Of a DNA stretch of 44,440 nucleotides, positions 32,051 through 39,880 are shown one piece after another. The number at the start of each line of letters is the position of its first letter. Positions within the stretch are counted from its first letter, which is position 1. Where the stretch lies: contig JANSXS010000068.1 in the NCBI GenBank assembly GCA_024742835.1, positions 1 through 44,440 of the forward strand. Direction: 5' to 3'. The DNA comes from Paracoccaceae bacterium. Its GTDB lineage: Bacteria > Pseudomonadota > Alphaproteobacteria > Rhodobacterales > Rhodobacteraceae. Below the pieces are notes generated by a model that had not been told where the DNA came from, searched no databases, and saw only the letters and a program-made list of their open reading frames with translations. A program made the translations under genes and the position numbers.

Positions 32051-33622
32051 TCAAAGTCCGGAACCAAGTTCTGTATCGGCATACGTGAACGTATCCAGCA
32101 GAAACTGTTCGATTGATGGTTGATCAACTGGCGCAAGGCCGTCGGTGATCAGTTGGGTTTCACTGGCCGCCACCAAACGAGCATTCGCACCTGCAAGGGC
32201 CGATAGCCCGCCAATCCCGATGCCGCCGATATTCATATGCGTTAGGATGGTGGCAGGGGACAGGTTTTTGAATGCTTCGCAGTAGTGCTTGACTGCCAAA
32301 ACCGACCAAGTTCCCGGAACGATCATTACCGGGGTGATGTCCGTCCCCTGATTGTTCAAACAGATCAGGTCATAGGCTTCTTGTACCTGTTCCGGGTCCG
32401 AGAGATCACAATCGAGGATATCGCTGGTACTACAGACCCGATTTTGGTGCCAAGGCGCTTCTGTGTAAACAGTATTGAGTAGCAATCCGTGATGCTCCAA
32501 CCGTCCGTCATCGACAAAACTCTCGCGGGACAGCTTTATCAGTAAAGGGCGAACGCCGTAGGTCTGGATGCGCTCAAAGGCGATCTGGGCGGCAACCGTG
32601 GTCTTTCCGGCGCCCGGAGGACCAAAGATGAACAGCGCGCCGCCCTCGTGTAATGGCGACGCTTCTTCAGGCCACGCCAATCGTTTTGCCAGCAGCTTGC
32701 AGGCGTGATCCAGTTGCGCCTTGGGAGAATGCAGTTCAGGCGCAATAGCACAGCTACGCGCGATATCCTCGGGAAATCCATGACGCGCGATGCGTTCTGA
32801 CGTGCCACCCGTCGGGGGGATGGCCGTGGGGGGCGCTCTGAATTGTTCGGGTCCACTTATGCCGGGCGTGTAGCCCGAAGCCTGCGCCGATAATGGATCA
32901 GGCCGTGTTGTGCCCAACGGTTGATACGGGGTATTTTCCCATGCGCGTGCGCTTTCGGTGATCCGATAGGACGGCTCTGGTTCGGCCGGTGCCCAAGGCT
33001 CGAGGATTGGGCGCAGCTCTGTATCCGGGCGAGCCCCGAACCGGTCATCTTCCCTTATAGCGTCCTCCGAGAGGGCTGGCATATCGTTGTCAGGCCGGTC
33101 GGATCTCTGGAACATCTGCTCGGCAGACCAACGCGGCGAAGGCGGCTCGCCCGTCTCCCGGCGCATGAGGTGGGCATTGGTCGTTTCCTCTGCTGACGCC
33201 CGGGTATTCAGCATCTGCTCCAGTTCGGCGATGTCGGGCAGATCCATGGCAGGCGCCGATGTCCGCGGGGGGCGGTCTGCCTCCTGATACGGCCGCCGAA
33301 CCTCGGCGTTGTGGTCGGGCTGTTGGCGCATGTCGTCGATGTCGTCGTCATGATCGCGACGGTTCCGAACGGTTCGGAGCGCCTCTTCAAGATCCAGCGG
33401 CTCTGCCGATAGGCCTTTTGCGAAAGGTTCTTCAAAGCGTCGGCGTGGTTTCGGTTCGGGCGTACGTGCGGCGACCTCGGCGACGGTCTGTTTAATGGCC
33501 CGGACTTCGGTCAGGTTGCCCACGCGCCGGATCGACAGGATCATTGCGTCATCGCCCAGTTCCCGGACGGCCTTGTCCATGGCGCTTTCTGAATCTGCGG
33601 CTTTGAAGACGTATTCAGTCAC
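32051..33622 (-). CDS. flhF: FlhF-like SRP-family GTPase with altered nucleotide motifs
   Basis: A 523-residue FlhF-type protein, which in polar flagellates places the first MS-ring parts. The start (MTEYVFKAADSESAMDKAVR, then ELGDDAMILSIRRVG) is the conserved FlhF B-domain opening. The middle (~60-290) is Arg/Pro/Glu-rich and disordered. The P-loop GPPGAGKTT is at residues ~334-342, but the positions expected to be DTAG and TKxD read DCDL (404-407) and THMN (461-464). GTP specificity and hydrolysis may therefore be lost. It follows flhA by 50 bp. Confidence 0.86.
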   Translation of the reverse strand: MTEYVFKAADSESAMDKAVRELGDDAMILSIRRVGNLTEVRAIKQTVAEVAARTPEPKPRRRFEEPFAKGLSAEPLDLEEALRTVRNRRDHDDDIDDMRQQPDHNAEVRRPYQEADRPPRTSAPAMDLPDIAELEQMLNTRASAEETTNAHLMRRETGEPPSPRWSAEQMFQRSDRPDNDMPALSEDAIREDDRFGARPDTELRPILEPWAPAEPEPSYRITESARAWENTPYQPLGTTRPDPLSAQASGYTPGISGPEQFRAPPTAIPPTGGTSERIARHGFPEDIARSCAIAPELHSPKAQLDHACKLLAKRLAWPEEASPLHEGGALFIFGPPGAGKTTVAAQIAFERIQTYGVRPLLIKLSRESFVDDGRLEHHGLLLNTVYTEAPWHQNRVCSTSDILDCDLSDPEQVQEAYDLICLNNQGTDITPVMIVPGTWSVLAVKHYCEAFKNLSPATILTHMNIGGIGIGGLSALAGANARLVAASETQLITDGLAPVDQPSIEQFLLDTFTYADTELGSGL

Positions 33623-33672
33623 GGAATGGTCCCTTTCGAGGAGGCGCGGCGGTGCTTAGATCAAGGATCGGC

Positions 33673-35781
33673 TCATTGTGTAGGCGTTACGGTTTCTTCG
33701 CCTGAAACGGTGGCGATCACGTCCACTTTGCGGCCATCAGGCAGCTCGGTGAAGGACAGAACCGGGAAATCGGCAATATACTGTCGCAGGAACGTCGAGA
33801 ACTTTCGCCGGATTTGTGGAGAGACGACAAGGAAAGCCTTTTTGCCGGTTTCCGCCTGCTCCTCGTTAAGCCTGACCAGCGATTGCACAAGCCGGTCCGC
33901 GAGTGTGCCATCCAGCATCAATTGCTCGCCTTCGGATTGTTTGGCGGAATTGATAAGCAGGTGCTCGAAATCGCTGTCCAATGTCACGACTGGCAATGGC
34001 TGATTGAGCGGCGTGGTCTGCTGGATCAGCAGCCCCACCAGATGCGGTCGAAGAGCTTCGGCTGTTTCGGCGATTCCCAGGTTGCGACTGGCCATTTCAG
34101 ACAGAAGTTCCAAAATGAGCCGCAGGTCGCTTATGGGTATCCGTTCGCGCAGGATGTGGCGCAGCACGGCTGTCAGATTATGCAGCGGCATCAGTTTTGG
34201 CACGACGGATTGCACGAGTTGCGGCACCACGCTGGACAGATTGTCGAGCAGTTCCTGAACGTCATCCTGACCAATCAACTCGGAGGCATGTTTGTGCAGG
34301 ATCTGGTTTAGATGCGTGGCCAGAACTGTCTCGGGCTCGATGATGACATAATCGTTGGCCTCGGCTTCGACCTCGCGTTCAGGCAGGATCCATGTCGCAT
34401 CAATGCCGAAAGAGGGTTCCTTGACATCTATCCCCTGTAGCTTGATGCGGGAGGTGCCGCTTGGCAGGGCCAGTTTGTGATCCGGGTAGACCTTGTTTTC
34501 GGCCACAACAGTCTGACCGATCTTGATCCGGTATTCATTGGCCGCAAGGGCGAGATCGTCACGTACGCGAATACCTGGCAGGACAAATCCCAAGGCCTGG
34601 GATACTTCGGAGCGCACAGTCTTGATGCGCCGCGCAAGAGGGCCGCCATCCTCGCTGTCGACCATCGACAAAAGCGGATAGCTCAGCTGTAGCGTCACTG
34701 CGGACAGGTCGGCAACATCCGTCACCTTCAGGCTGTCCGAATTGGTGTCTCCGCTGTCGGCTGGCGCGGCTTCTTCGATATCGGGATCGCCCAGAAGTTC
34801 CCGCTTTCGGAAAACATACCCTGCAAGCCCGGCAAAGGCCGCAACTCCTACGAACAGGAATGTCGGCATCCCTGGCACAAGACCGATCAGGCCAAGCACG
34901 CCGGCCACGGGAAACCACGCGCGCGACATGCTGACTTCGCTTTTGATGTGCTCGGCCATGTCCTGAGACGACGACACCCGCGTTACGATGATCGCCGTGG
35001 CGATCGACAATAGCAAGGACGGGATTTGGGCCACAAGCCCATCCCCGATAGAGAGCAGCACGTAAAGCTGTGCAGCCTCTCCGATTGCCAAATCATGCTG
35101 CATGGTGCCGATTGCCAGGCCGCCGATCAGGTTGATGGCAAGTATCAGGATGCCGGCAATCGCATCGCCCTTCACGAATTTCGACGCACCGTCCATTGCG
35201 CCGTGAAAATCCGCTTCGCGGGCCACGTCCTCGCGCCGTTTGGTCGCCTCTTCGGCTGTCAAAACGCCGGCATTCAAATCCGCGTCGATTGCCATCTGCT
35301 TGCCGGGCATGGCGTCAAGCGTGAATCGTGCCGATACTTCCGAGACCCGCCCGGCACCCTTGGTGATGACGACAAGATTAATGATCACGAGAATCAAGAA
35401 CACGAAGATGCCGACGACAAAATTGCCCGCGATCACGAAGGCACCAAACGCTTCGATGACCTGCCCCGCAGCGGCCGTGCCGGTATGTCCCTCGCTCAAC
35501 ACGATCCGTGTCGACGCAACGTTGAGTGCAAGACGAAACACCGTGGCAACAAGCAGAAGGCTGGGAAACGATGAGAAATCCAAAGGCCGGTAGGTATGCA
35601 GCGCCACCATCAGGATCAGCAGTGCCATCAGGATATTGAGCGTAAAGAAGACATCCAGCAGGAACACCGGCAGCGGCAGCACCATCATCGCCACCAGCAT
35701 CAGGATACCGAGTGGCAGCGCCGTGCTGGTCAAGGTCCGCCCGATATTACCGCGGCTTAGTGTCGGTTCTGACAGACTCAT
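33673..35781 (-). CDS. flhA: Flagellar export gate protein FlhA
   Basis: A 702-residue export-gate protein with ~8 membrane helices (first ~21-100) and a large cytoplasmic domain (from ~330) that docks chaperone-substrate complexes. The FHIPEP family signature is clear: LVATVFRLALNVASTRIVLS, then VVGIFVFLILVIINLVVITK, then GAGRVSEVSARFTLDAMPGK. ATG 35781 is preferred over the TTG at 35823 (AAGGA lies upstream). First gene of flhA-flhF-fliS-fliT-CBS-unknown. A possible sigma-54 promoter (minus, 35930-35915) would give a leader of ~123 bases. Confidence 0.96.
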   Translation of the reverse strand: MSLSEPTLSRGNIGRTLTSTALPLGILMLVAMMVLPLPVFLLDVFFTLNILMALLILMVALHTYRPLDFSSFPSLLLVATVFRLALNVASTRIVLSEGHTGTAAAGQVIEAFGAFVIAGNFVVGIFVFLILVIINLVVITKGAGRVSEVSARFTLDAMPGKQMAIDADLNAGVLTAEEATKRREDVAREADFHGAMDGASKFVKGDAIAGILILAINLIGGLAIGTMQHDLAIGEAAQLYVLLSIGDGLVAQIPSLLLSIATAIIVTRVSSSQDMAEHIKSEVSMSRAWFPVAGVLGLIGLVPGMPTFLFVGVAAFAGLAGYVFRKRELLGDPDIEEAAPADSGDTNSDSLKVTDVADLSAVTLQLSYPLLSMVDSEDGGPLARRIKTVRSEVSQALGFVLPGIRVRDDLALAANEYRIKIGQTVVAENKVYPDHKLALPSGTSRIKLQGIDVKEPSFGIDATWILPEREVEAEANDYVIIEPETVLATHLNQILHKHASELIGQDDVQELLDNLSSVVPQLVQSVVPKLMPLHNLTAVLRHILRERIPISDLRLILELLSEMASRNLGIAETAEALRPHLVGLLIQQTTPLNQPLPVVTLDSDFEHLLINSAKQSEGEQLMLDGTLADRLVQSLVRLNEEQAETGKKAFLVVSPQIRRKFSTFLRQYIADFPVLSFTELPDGRKVDVIATVSGEETVTPTQ

Positions 35782-35829
35782 CCAAGGGGTTCCTTGCCCT
35801 GCTTTTGACACGGGCCCAGACAAGGCTCG

Positions 35830-35851
35830 TTGCTTCGAAAAAAAGAAGCAA
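35830..35851. promoter_or_regulatory. Hairpin in the predicted flhA leader
   Basis: TTGCTTC (35830-35836) and GAAGCAA (35845-35851) form a perfect seven-pair stem around an A-rich (minus strand T-rich) loop. In the flhA direction no T run follows, so it does not look like a terminator; it may affect mRNA stability or translation. Confidence 0.35.
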
Positions 35852-35902
35852 AAATCATGCCATCAGCATTTGACAGGCCTGCGGTGCGGCGCGTGGTGGA
35901 AC

Positions 35903-35918
35903 TGGCATGGCATGTGCA
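35903..35918 (+). promoter_or_regulatory. Sigma-54 promoter of flgP-flgT
   Basis: TGGCATG-GCAT-GTGCA, with GG (35904-35905) and GC (35916-35917) 12 bp apart. One mismatch in each half. Predicted start near 35929, upstream of the GGAGG (35946-35950) that serves GTG 35959. Overlaps a site on the other strand that shares the palindromic TGCA. Confidence 0.6.
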
Positions 35919-35930
35919 TGGACCTCGCCA
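35915..35930 (-). promoter_or_regulatory. Possible sigma-54 promoter of flhA, overlapping the flgP one
   Basis: Minus strand: TGGCGAG-GTCC-ATGCA, GG (35929-35928) and GC (35917-35916) 12 bp apart; two mismatches in the -24 half and one in the -12 half. It uses the same TGCA (35915-35918) as the plus-strand site, so RpoN could occupy only one at a time. Weaker than the others. Confidence 0.45.
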
Positions 35931-35958
35931 AATGATAGACCGCTCGGAGGACAGATCA

Positions 35959-36471
35959 GTGCGAAGCCCTACCCGTATGCCTGCCATCAAGGTAGTTGCT
36001 GCCATTACCGCGTTTGCAAGCCTTTCAGGATGCGTGATGCTGCAAGGCGCGACATCGTCGTCTGCGGGCCAGTCCGCTGCTGTCCGCGATGCCGCAGCGA
36101 TCGAACAATCGCTTGACCGGGCTGACGTCGTCACAGCCCAGCAAATCGTTCCAAGCATCTCCGGGGTTGGATACGCGACGGTTTCGGCACAGCCTGCGAA
36201 GAACGTCAATCAACGTCGGCTGATGGCGATCCGGGCCGCGCGGATAGATGCGATGCGCGACCTCACAGAGCAGGTCCACGGCCTAAAGCTGAATTCCCGG
36301 ACGACGGTGATCAACGCTTTGGTGCAGAACGATACATCACGCGCGGCAGTCGATGGAACAATCCGGGGTGCCCGCACGGTACGGATCAACCCGGTGGGTA
36401 AAGACACGTATGAGGTGGTTTTGGAACTGGACCGCGACATGATTTCGCGCATCATGCAAGCGCTGCGCTGA
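35959..36471 (+). CDS. flgP: FlgP-like outer-membrane lipoprotein (LPP20 family)
   Basis: A 170-residue lipoprotein. GTG 35959 is used because GGAGG lies eight bases before it; ATG 35977 is a shorter option. The signal ends in the lipobox LSGC with the lipidated Cys at 25. The mature part is an LPP20/FlgP domain (GVGYATVSAQPAKNVNQRRL, then MAIRAARIDAMRDLTEQVHG), ending DTYEVVLELDRDMISRIMQA. In Vibrio and Campylobacter FlgP forms outer basal-disk/H-ring structures. The next gene, flgT, starts 8 bp downstream. The neighbourhood supports a motor-ring role. Confidence 0.83.
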   Translation: MRSPTRMPAIKVVAAITAFASLSGCVMLQGATSSSAGQSAAVRDAAAIEQSLDRADVVTAQQIVPSISGVGYATVSAQPAKNVNQRRLMAIRAARIDAMRDLTEQVHGLKLNSRTTVINALVQNDTSRAAVDGTIRGARTVRINPVGKDTYEVVLELDRDMISRIMQALR

Positions 36472-36479
36472 TTGCCGTG

Positions 36480-37637
36480 ATGAGGCGTCCCCACAGATCT
36501 CCGGCCCGTTGCCGGGCCGTGCTCTGGGTGATGATGGCGTGTCTGGTCGCTTTCACCACAGCACCGGCCGCGGCAATCGCGGAGATGGTGCGGGTCACAG
36601 GGCGGGCCGTGTTGGAGGCCAACGATATTCCCGGCTCACGCCGTCGCGCACTCGAAGATGCACTTTACCTGGCCGCGATGAAGGGTGGCGCGGATATTGA
36701 TGCGTTTTCGGCTGTCGATATGGGGGTACTGACCGCTGACAGCATCCTGTTGCGCGCGTCCACCCGGATCGTGGATTTTGCCGTCGTGGATGAATTCAGG
36801 GGACAGTCCCAATACGAGGTGACAATCGACGCCTATGTGGGCGAGCGGCCAGAGCTGGGCTGTGCCGCAAGACCCGACCTTGCGTTGACTGTCGGTGTGC
36901 CGAAGCTGAGCACGACACAACAATTGCCGCATTGGATGGGCGACGCCCTGAAGATGGCCCATGACAGGACTATTGATGTCCTGCGCGGTGCAGCCAATGT
37001 CCGGCTTTCGGACAGTACGATATCACTGGAAGCCAAACCAGAAGTCCAATCAAGGATTGCCGACGGGTTCGATTATCAGTCTCTCCTGACCGGGCAGGCA
37101 GTACGGCAAGTTAGCGGAACTCTGCCACGCAATGCCCGTGGCCTGCATCTTTCATGGTCGGCGCAATCCGCGTCGGCGCGGGCAGAGCGCGTCGTGGTGA
37201 CGCTTGAGGCGCGTATCGTCGATCCTGCGGCCCCGGCCCGGACCCGCAATCTGAAACTCCAAAAGACAGTGACCCTGACGCCCGATACGCCTTGGCGGGC
37301 GCTGAACGTGGTGGCCAGCAAGGATTGGGACAGTACTGCCAACGACCTGTCCCGCACCTTTGGCGACAGTCTGGCAACATGGCTGGAGCAATCCGCCTGC
37401 GCTCCCTTGATGGCAAATCTGGCAGCCGCCGGGACAGGCCGCTATCGTGTGGATCTGGGCATCCGGGACGGTCTGACCCGGCAAAGCCTTGCCTTTGTCG
37501 ATGGTGGTCAAAGCGCATGGACAGTCCTGCGCGTTGTCGAGCTTGCCGCAAGCAGTGCAATCGTCGCGCCCATGAACCCGGCCCGCGCCCCGTCACGCCT
37601 GACGGGAACGCTGGTGCGTTTCAATGACGGAAGGTAA
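36480..37637 (+). CDS. flgT: FlgT-like H-ring flagellar protein
   Basis: A 385-residue periplasmic protein with a signal peptide ending near APAAAIA (residue ~34). The N-terminal FlgT domain reads VRVTGRAVLEANDIPGSRRR, then ALEDALYLAAMKGGADIDAF, then YEVTIDAYVG. A middle domain (~115-290) and a C-terminal domain follow; the length is near Vibrio FlgT (about 377). FlgT builds the H ring in Vibrio and is required for rotation in R. sphaeroides. ATG 36480 is chosen; GTG 36477 is one codon longer. The stop lies 4 bp before the ATG at 37642. Confidence 0.82.
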   Translation: MRRPHRSPARCRAVLWVMMACLVAFTTAPAAAIAEMVRVTGRAVLEANDIPGSRRRALEDALYLAAMKGGADIDAFSAVDMGVLTADSILLRASTRIVDFAVVDEFRGQSQYEVTIDAYVGERPELGCAARPDLALTVGVPKLSTTQQLPHWMGDALKMAHDRTIDVLRGAANVRLSDSTISLEAKPEVQSRIADGFDYQSLLTGQAVRQVSGTLPRNARGLHLSWSAQSASARAERVVVTLEARIVDPAAPARTRNLKLQKTVTLTPDTPWRALNVVASKDWDSTANDLSRTFGDSLATWLEQSACAPLMANLAAAGTGRYRVDLGIRDGLTRQSLAFVDGGQSAWTVLRVVELAASSAIVAPMNPARAPSRLTGTLVRFNDGR

Positions 37638-37641
37638 CAAG

Positions 37642-38001
37642 ATGGTCGGTGTGAAAATGGTCGGTGTGAAATCATGCTGGACGGCCGCGCTTTTGATCGC
37701 CGTGGCGGCGTCGGCCCACGCTCAGGATTCTGATGTCGTTTTGCAGTATAATTCAGAGCGCCTGGACGGGGTCGACCACGGAAACCGCTATCAGGTTCAG
37801 CGCGGCGAAACCCTGTATTCCATCCTGCGCACCCATTTTGGGAGTGATGCGGATTTGTCGGGTCTTGCGCGGGCAACCGTGGCGCTTAATCCTCGGGCAT
37901 TTCGGGGGGGCGACATGAACCGCTTGCTTGCGGGCCAGACAATCACCCTGCCGCATGGGGCAGCAGCGCCGTCCGAGCCGGACGACATATATTTCTTCTA
38001 A
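37642..38001 (+). CDS. Exported LysM / FimV-N-like protein
   Basis: A 119-residue exported protein. The signal peptide (SCWTAALLIAVAASAHAQ) is cleaved after AHA. Residues ~50-105 are LysM-like with the FimV N-terminal pattern: YQVQRGETLYSILRTHFG, then NPRAFRGGDMNRLLAGQTIT. Such modules bind peptidoglycan. ATG 37642 has GGAAGG ahead. The first two 15-base units are identical (ATGGTCGGTGTGAAA twice, 37642-37671), so ATG 37657 could also start translation. It lies between flgT and flgA, suggesting a wall-bound part of the flagellar rings. Confidence 0.78.
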   Translation: MVGVKMVGVKSCWTAALLIAVAASAHAQDSDVVLQYNSERLDGVDHGNRYQVQRGETLYSILRTHFGSDADLSGLARATVALNPRAFRGGDMNRLLAGQTITLPHGAAAPSEPDDIYFF

Positions 38002-38002
38002 G

Positions 38003-38713
38003 ATGCATCATCTACTGGCCATCATCTGCGGACTTGTCGTCTTACCGCTGATGGCGGTCTCGGAACCGCGCGTGATCAATGGCGAGGATGTCCGGCAGGC
38101 AATTGTCGAGCGCCTGACCCAGGCAGGAGAGCTCGCAGCGCCCAACGTTTTGCCTGAAAAACAGTTCTATGTGTGTGATCAGCCACTGGAGGTGCAACCA
38201 GCCTTTGGCGGCTGGCGGAGCGTTTCGGTCGTGTGCCCTTCGCCGGTGGAGTGGGCAATCGTCGTACGCGCCCAGGTCAAGGGCGAGGGCCTTGCCGGTG
38301 TCCAGGGGAATGATGTGCCTGCCGCACAGGCCGTCTTCCTGAACAGGCCCTTGCGGCGTGGTGACCGCATTCAATCCGGCGATGTGGAACTGCGCCCGAT
38401 AGATCCCTTGTCGTCGGGTAGTATATTTGCCGATCCCGATGACGTGATCGGACGGGTTTTGACGCAGTCCATCACCACGCGCCTGCCTCTCATGCCCAGG
38501 CATTTGCTGCGTGAATGGGCGGTTGAAGCAGAGGATACCTTGTCTCTTGTCATTCTGCGCGGGGGTATTCAGGTGGTGTCGACCGGCGTCGCCTTGGAAG
38601 CGGGCCAGTTCGGCGATACTATCCGTGTGTCAAATGCCGCCAGCGGAGTGGAGCTGATGGGCAAGGTGGTGGGCGACAGGAAAGTGGAAATAGTTTCTAA
38701 AAGTCTTCAGTAA
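38003..38713 (+). CDS. flgA: P-ring assembly chaperone FlgA
   Basis: A 236-residue periplasmic chaperone for the P ring. Signal peptide MHHLLAIICGLVVLPLMAVS; the SAF-type domain from ~115 shows LNRPLRRGDRIQSGDVELRP, DPDDVIGRVLTQSITTRLPL, then GVALEAGQFGDTIRVSNAAS, the FlgA C-terminal pattern. ATG 38003 starts one base after the previous stop. Two cysteines in the N-terminal part (FYVCDQ and VSVVCPS) match the FlgA disulfide region. Length is typical (about 219-240). Confidence 0.92.
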   Translation: MHHLLAIICGLVVLPLMAVSEPRVINGEDVRQAIVERLTQAGELAAPNVLPEKQFYVCDQPLEVQPAFGGWRSVSVVCPSPVEWAIVVRAQVKGEGLAGVQGNDVPAAQAVFLNRPLRRGDRIQSGDVELRPIDPLSSGSIFADPDDVIGRVLTQSITTRLPLMPRHLLREWAVEAEDTLSLVILRGGIQVVSTGVALEAGQFGDTIRVSNAASGVELMGKVVGDRKVEIVSKSLQ

Positions 38714-38748
38714 GGCGTCGTTACCTTATTCAGCTAGGAGAAAGTTAC

Positions 38749-39087
38749 ATGGTCGATTCCCCACAAAACCTTACTGGAACAGTGACATCTATAAGAGTCG
38801 CTGAAGCTAATCCTACCCCTACGGTAAACCTGTCGCCGACCGCATCCGGCGGTGCTGCCGCTCTGGGTGTCACGGCGCCAGTCAATCCGGTGTCGGCGCC
38901 TTCGCGTCCTGCGGTCGAGGTGAATTCGGCCGCTGCCGAAGTGCTTGCATCGATGCGAGATATGCCCCCGCCGGTGGATATCGAGGCCGTGACCAAGATC
39001 CGCGAAGCGATCAGCGCGAACGACTACCCCCTCGATTACACCAAGGTCGCCGAGAGCTTGGCGCAATCGTTCGAATCTCTGACGTGA
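38749..39087 (+). CDS. flgM: Anti-sigma-28 factor FlgM
   Basis: A 112-residue protein. The first ~75 residues are Pro/Thr/Ala/Val-rich and probably unfolded. The conserved FliA-binding end reads DIEAVTKIREAISANDYPLD, then YTKVAESLAQSF, the FlgM consensus. It is exported after hook completion to release FliA. ATG 38749 has AGGAGA nine bases ahead. Gap to flgA 35 bp; the flgN-like GTG overlaps its stop. Confidence 0.86.
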   Translation: MVDSPQNLTGTVTSIRVAEANPTPTVNLSPTASGGAAALGVTAPVNPVSAPSRPAVEVNSAAAEVLASMRDMPPPVDIEAVTKIREAISANDYPLDYTKVAESLAQSFESLT

Positions 39088-39365
39088 TTGTCGAGCCGGG
39101 CGCAGCGGACGAGATGACCCGTCTTGGCGTGCTTTTGGAACAGCTTTCCCATAGCCGCCAGGATGTGGCGGCTTATGCCGGTATTGCAGCAGAGGTGCTG
39201 AAATGCGTCGAGACGCTGAATGATCAGGCGAAGCAGCCCTTGGCTGACCCGTCTGGACTGAATGACGATCTTTTGCGTGAATTGTTCTTTGCCGCCAAAA
39301 GTGCTCAATTAAGGTCGCCTGCATCCGTTGTGGGCTCGACATCCGGCGCATCGTCAAATTACTGA
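39084..39365 (+). CDS. flgN: FlgN-like export chaperone
   Basis: A 93-residue helical protein (EMTRLGVLLEQLSHSRQDVA, then GIAAEVLKCVETLNDQAKQP). FlgN chaperones FlgK and FlgL, both encoded at the left end of the window. FlgN sequences are variable, so the call rests on size, helices and the flgA-flgM-flgN order. The GTG at 39084 overlaps the flgM stop (GTGA), indicating coupling. Confidence 0.65.
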   Translation: MIVEPGAADEMTRLGVLLEQLSHSRQDVAAYAGIAAEVLKCVETLNDQAKQPLADPSGLNDDLLRELFFAAKSAQLRSPASVVGSTSGASSNY

Positions 39366-39409
39366 CACCACTGTTAAAAATGTGACCGGACCCGACAAAG
39401 GAAACCGGA

Positions 39410-39880
39410 ATGCTGGTGACGCTGGATCAGGATCAATTAAACTTGGGCCTGCTTGTTGTGGGGGCGTGTCTTGTGCTGCTGGCAATAGTGTGGCGCCTGC
39501 GTCGGTCGCGGTCTGCCAGAAAACAACGCGCCGCCACGACCGAACCGGTCATCACCAATGCCGCGCCCGTATCTGATTTTACAACGCTTTACGATGAGGC
39601 GCTTGTGAAGCCTGAGGCACCCGATGCCCCCGTCGAAAACGCCCCATCCGGGGATGATCCCGTGGATCCTTACAACGCCTCCGATCCCGCACCTGGCGAA
39701 GCCACACCAGACAACCGAACCGCGCCCGCTATGGCCAAGGCCACTGGCGCTGCAGCTCTGAATGATTTTCGCAGGGCGCTGAATGATGGACTGGACCTGC
39801 CTTCTGCCGCGCGCAAGCATGGCCTGACCGAAGACGAGGCCCGTGTCGCTTCCTTATGTTACAGCCCCCCGGATGCCTGA
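39410..39880 (+). CDS. Single-pass membrane protein with helical end (DUF2802-like)
   Basis: A 156-residue protein with one N-terminal membrane helix (LGLLVVGACLVLLAIVWRL, ~11-29), a basic stop-transfer segment (RRSRSARKQR), an acidic Pro/Ala/Asp-rich linker (~50-110) and a helical end (DFRRALNDGLDLPSAARKHG, then LTEDEARVASLCY) that resembles the helix-turn-helix-like region of DUF2802 proteins near flagellar and chemotaxis genes. This match is by eye and weak. AAGGAAACCGG precedes ATG 39410. The last 22 bp overlap the convergent gene. Confidence 0.65.
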   Translation: MLVTLDQDQLNLGLLVVGACLVLLAIVWRLRRSRSARKQRAATTEPVITNAAPVSDFTTLYDEALVKPEAPDAPVENAPSGDDPVDPYNASDPAPGEATPDNRTAPAMAKATGAAALNDFRRALNDGLDLPSAARKHGLTEDEARVASLCYSPPDA

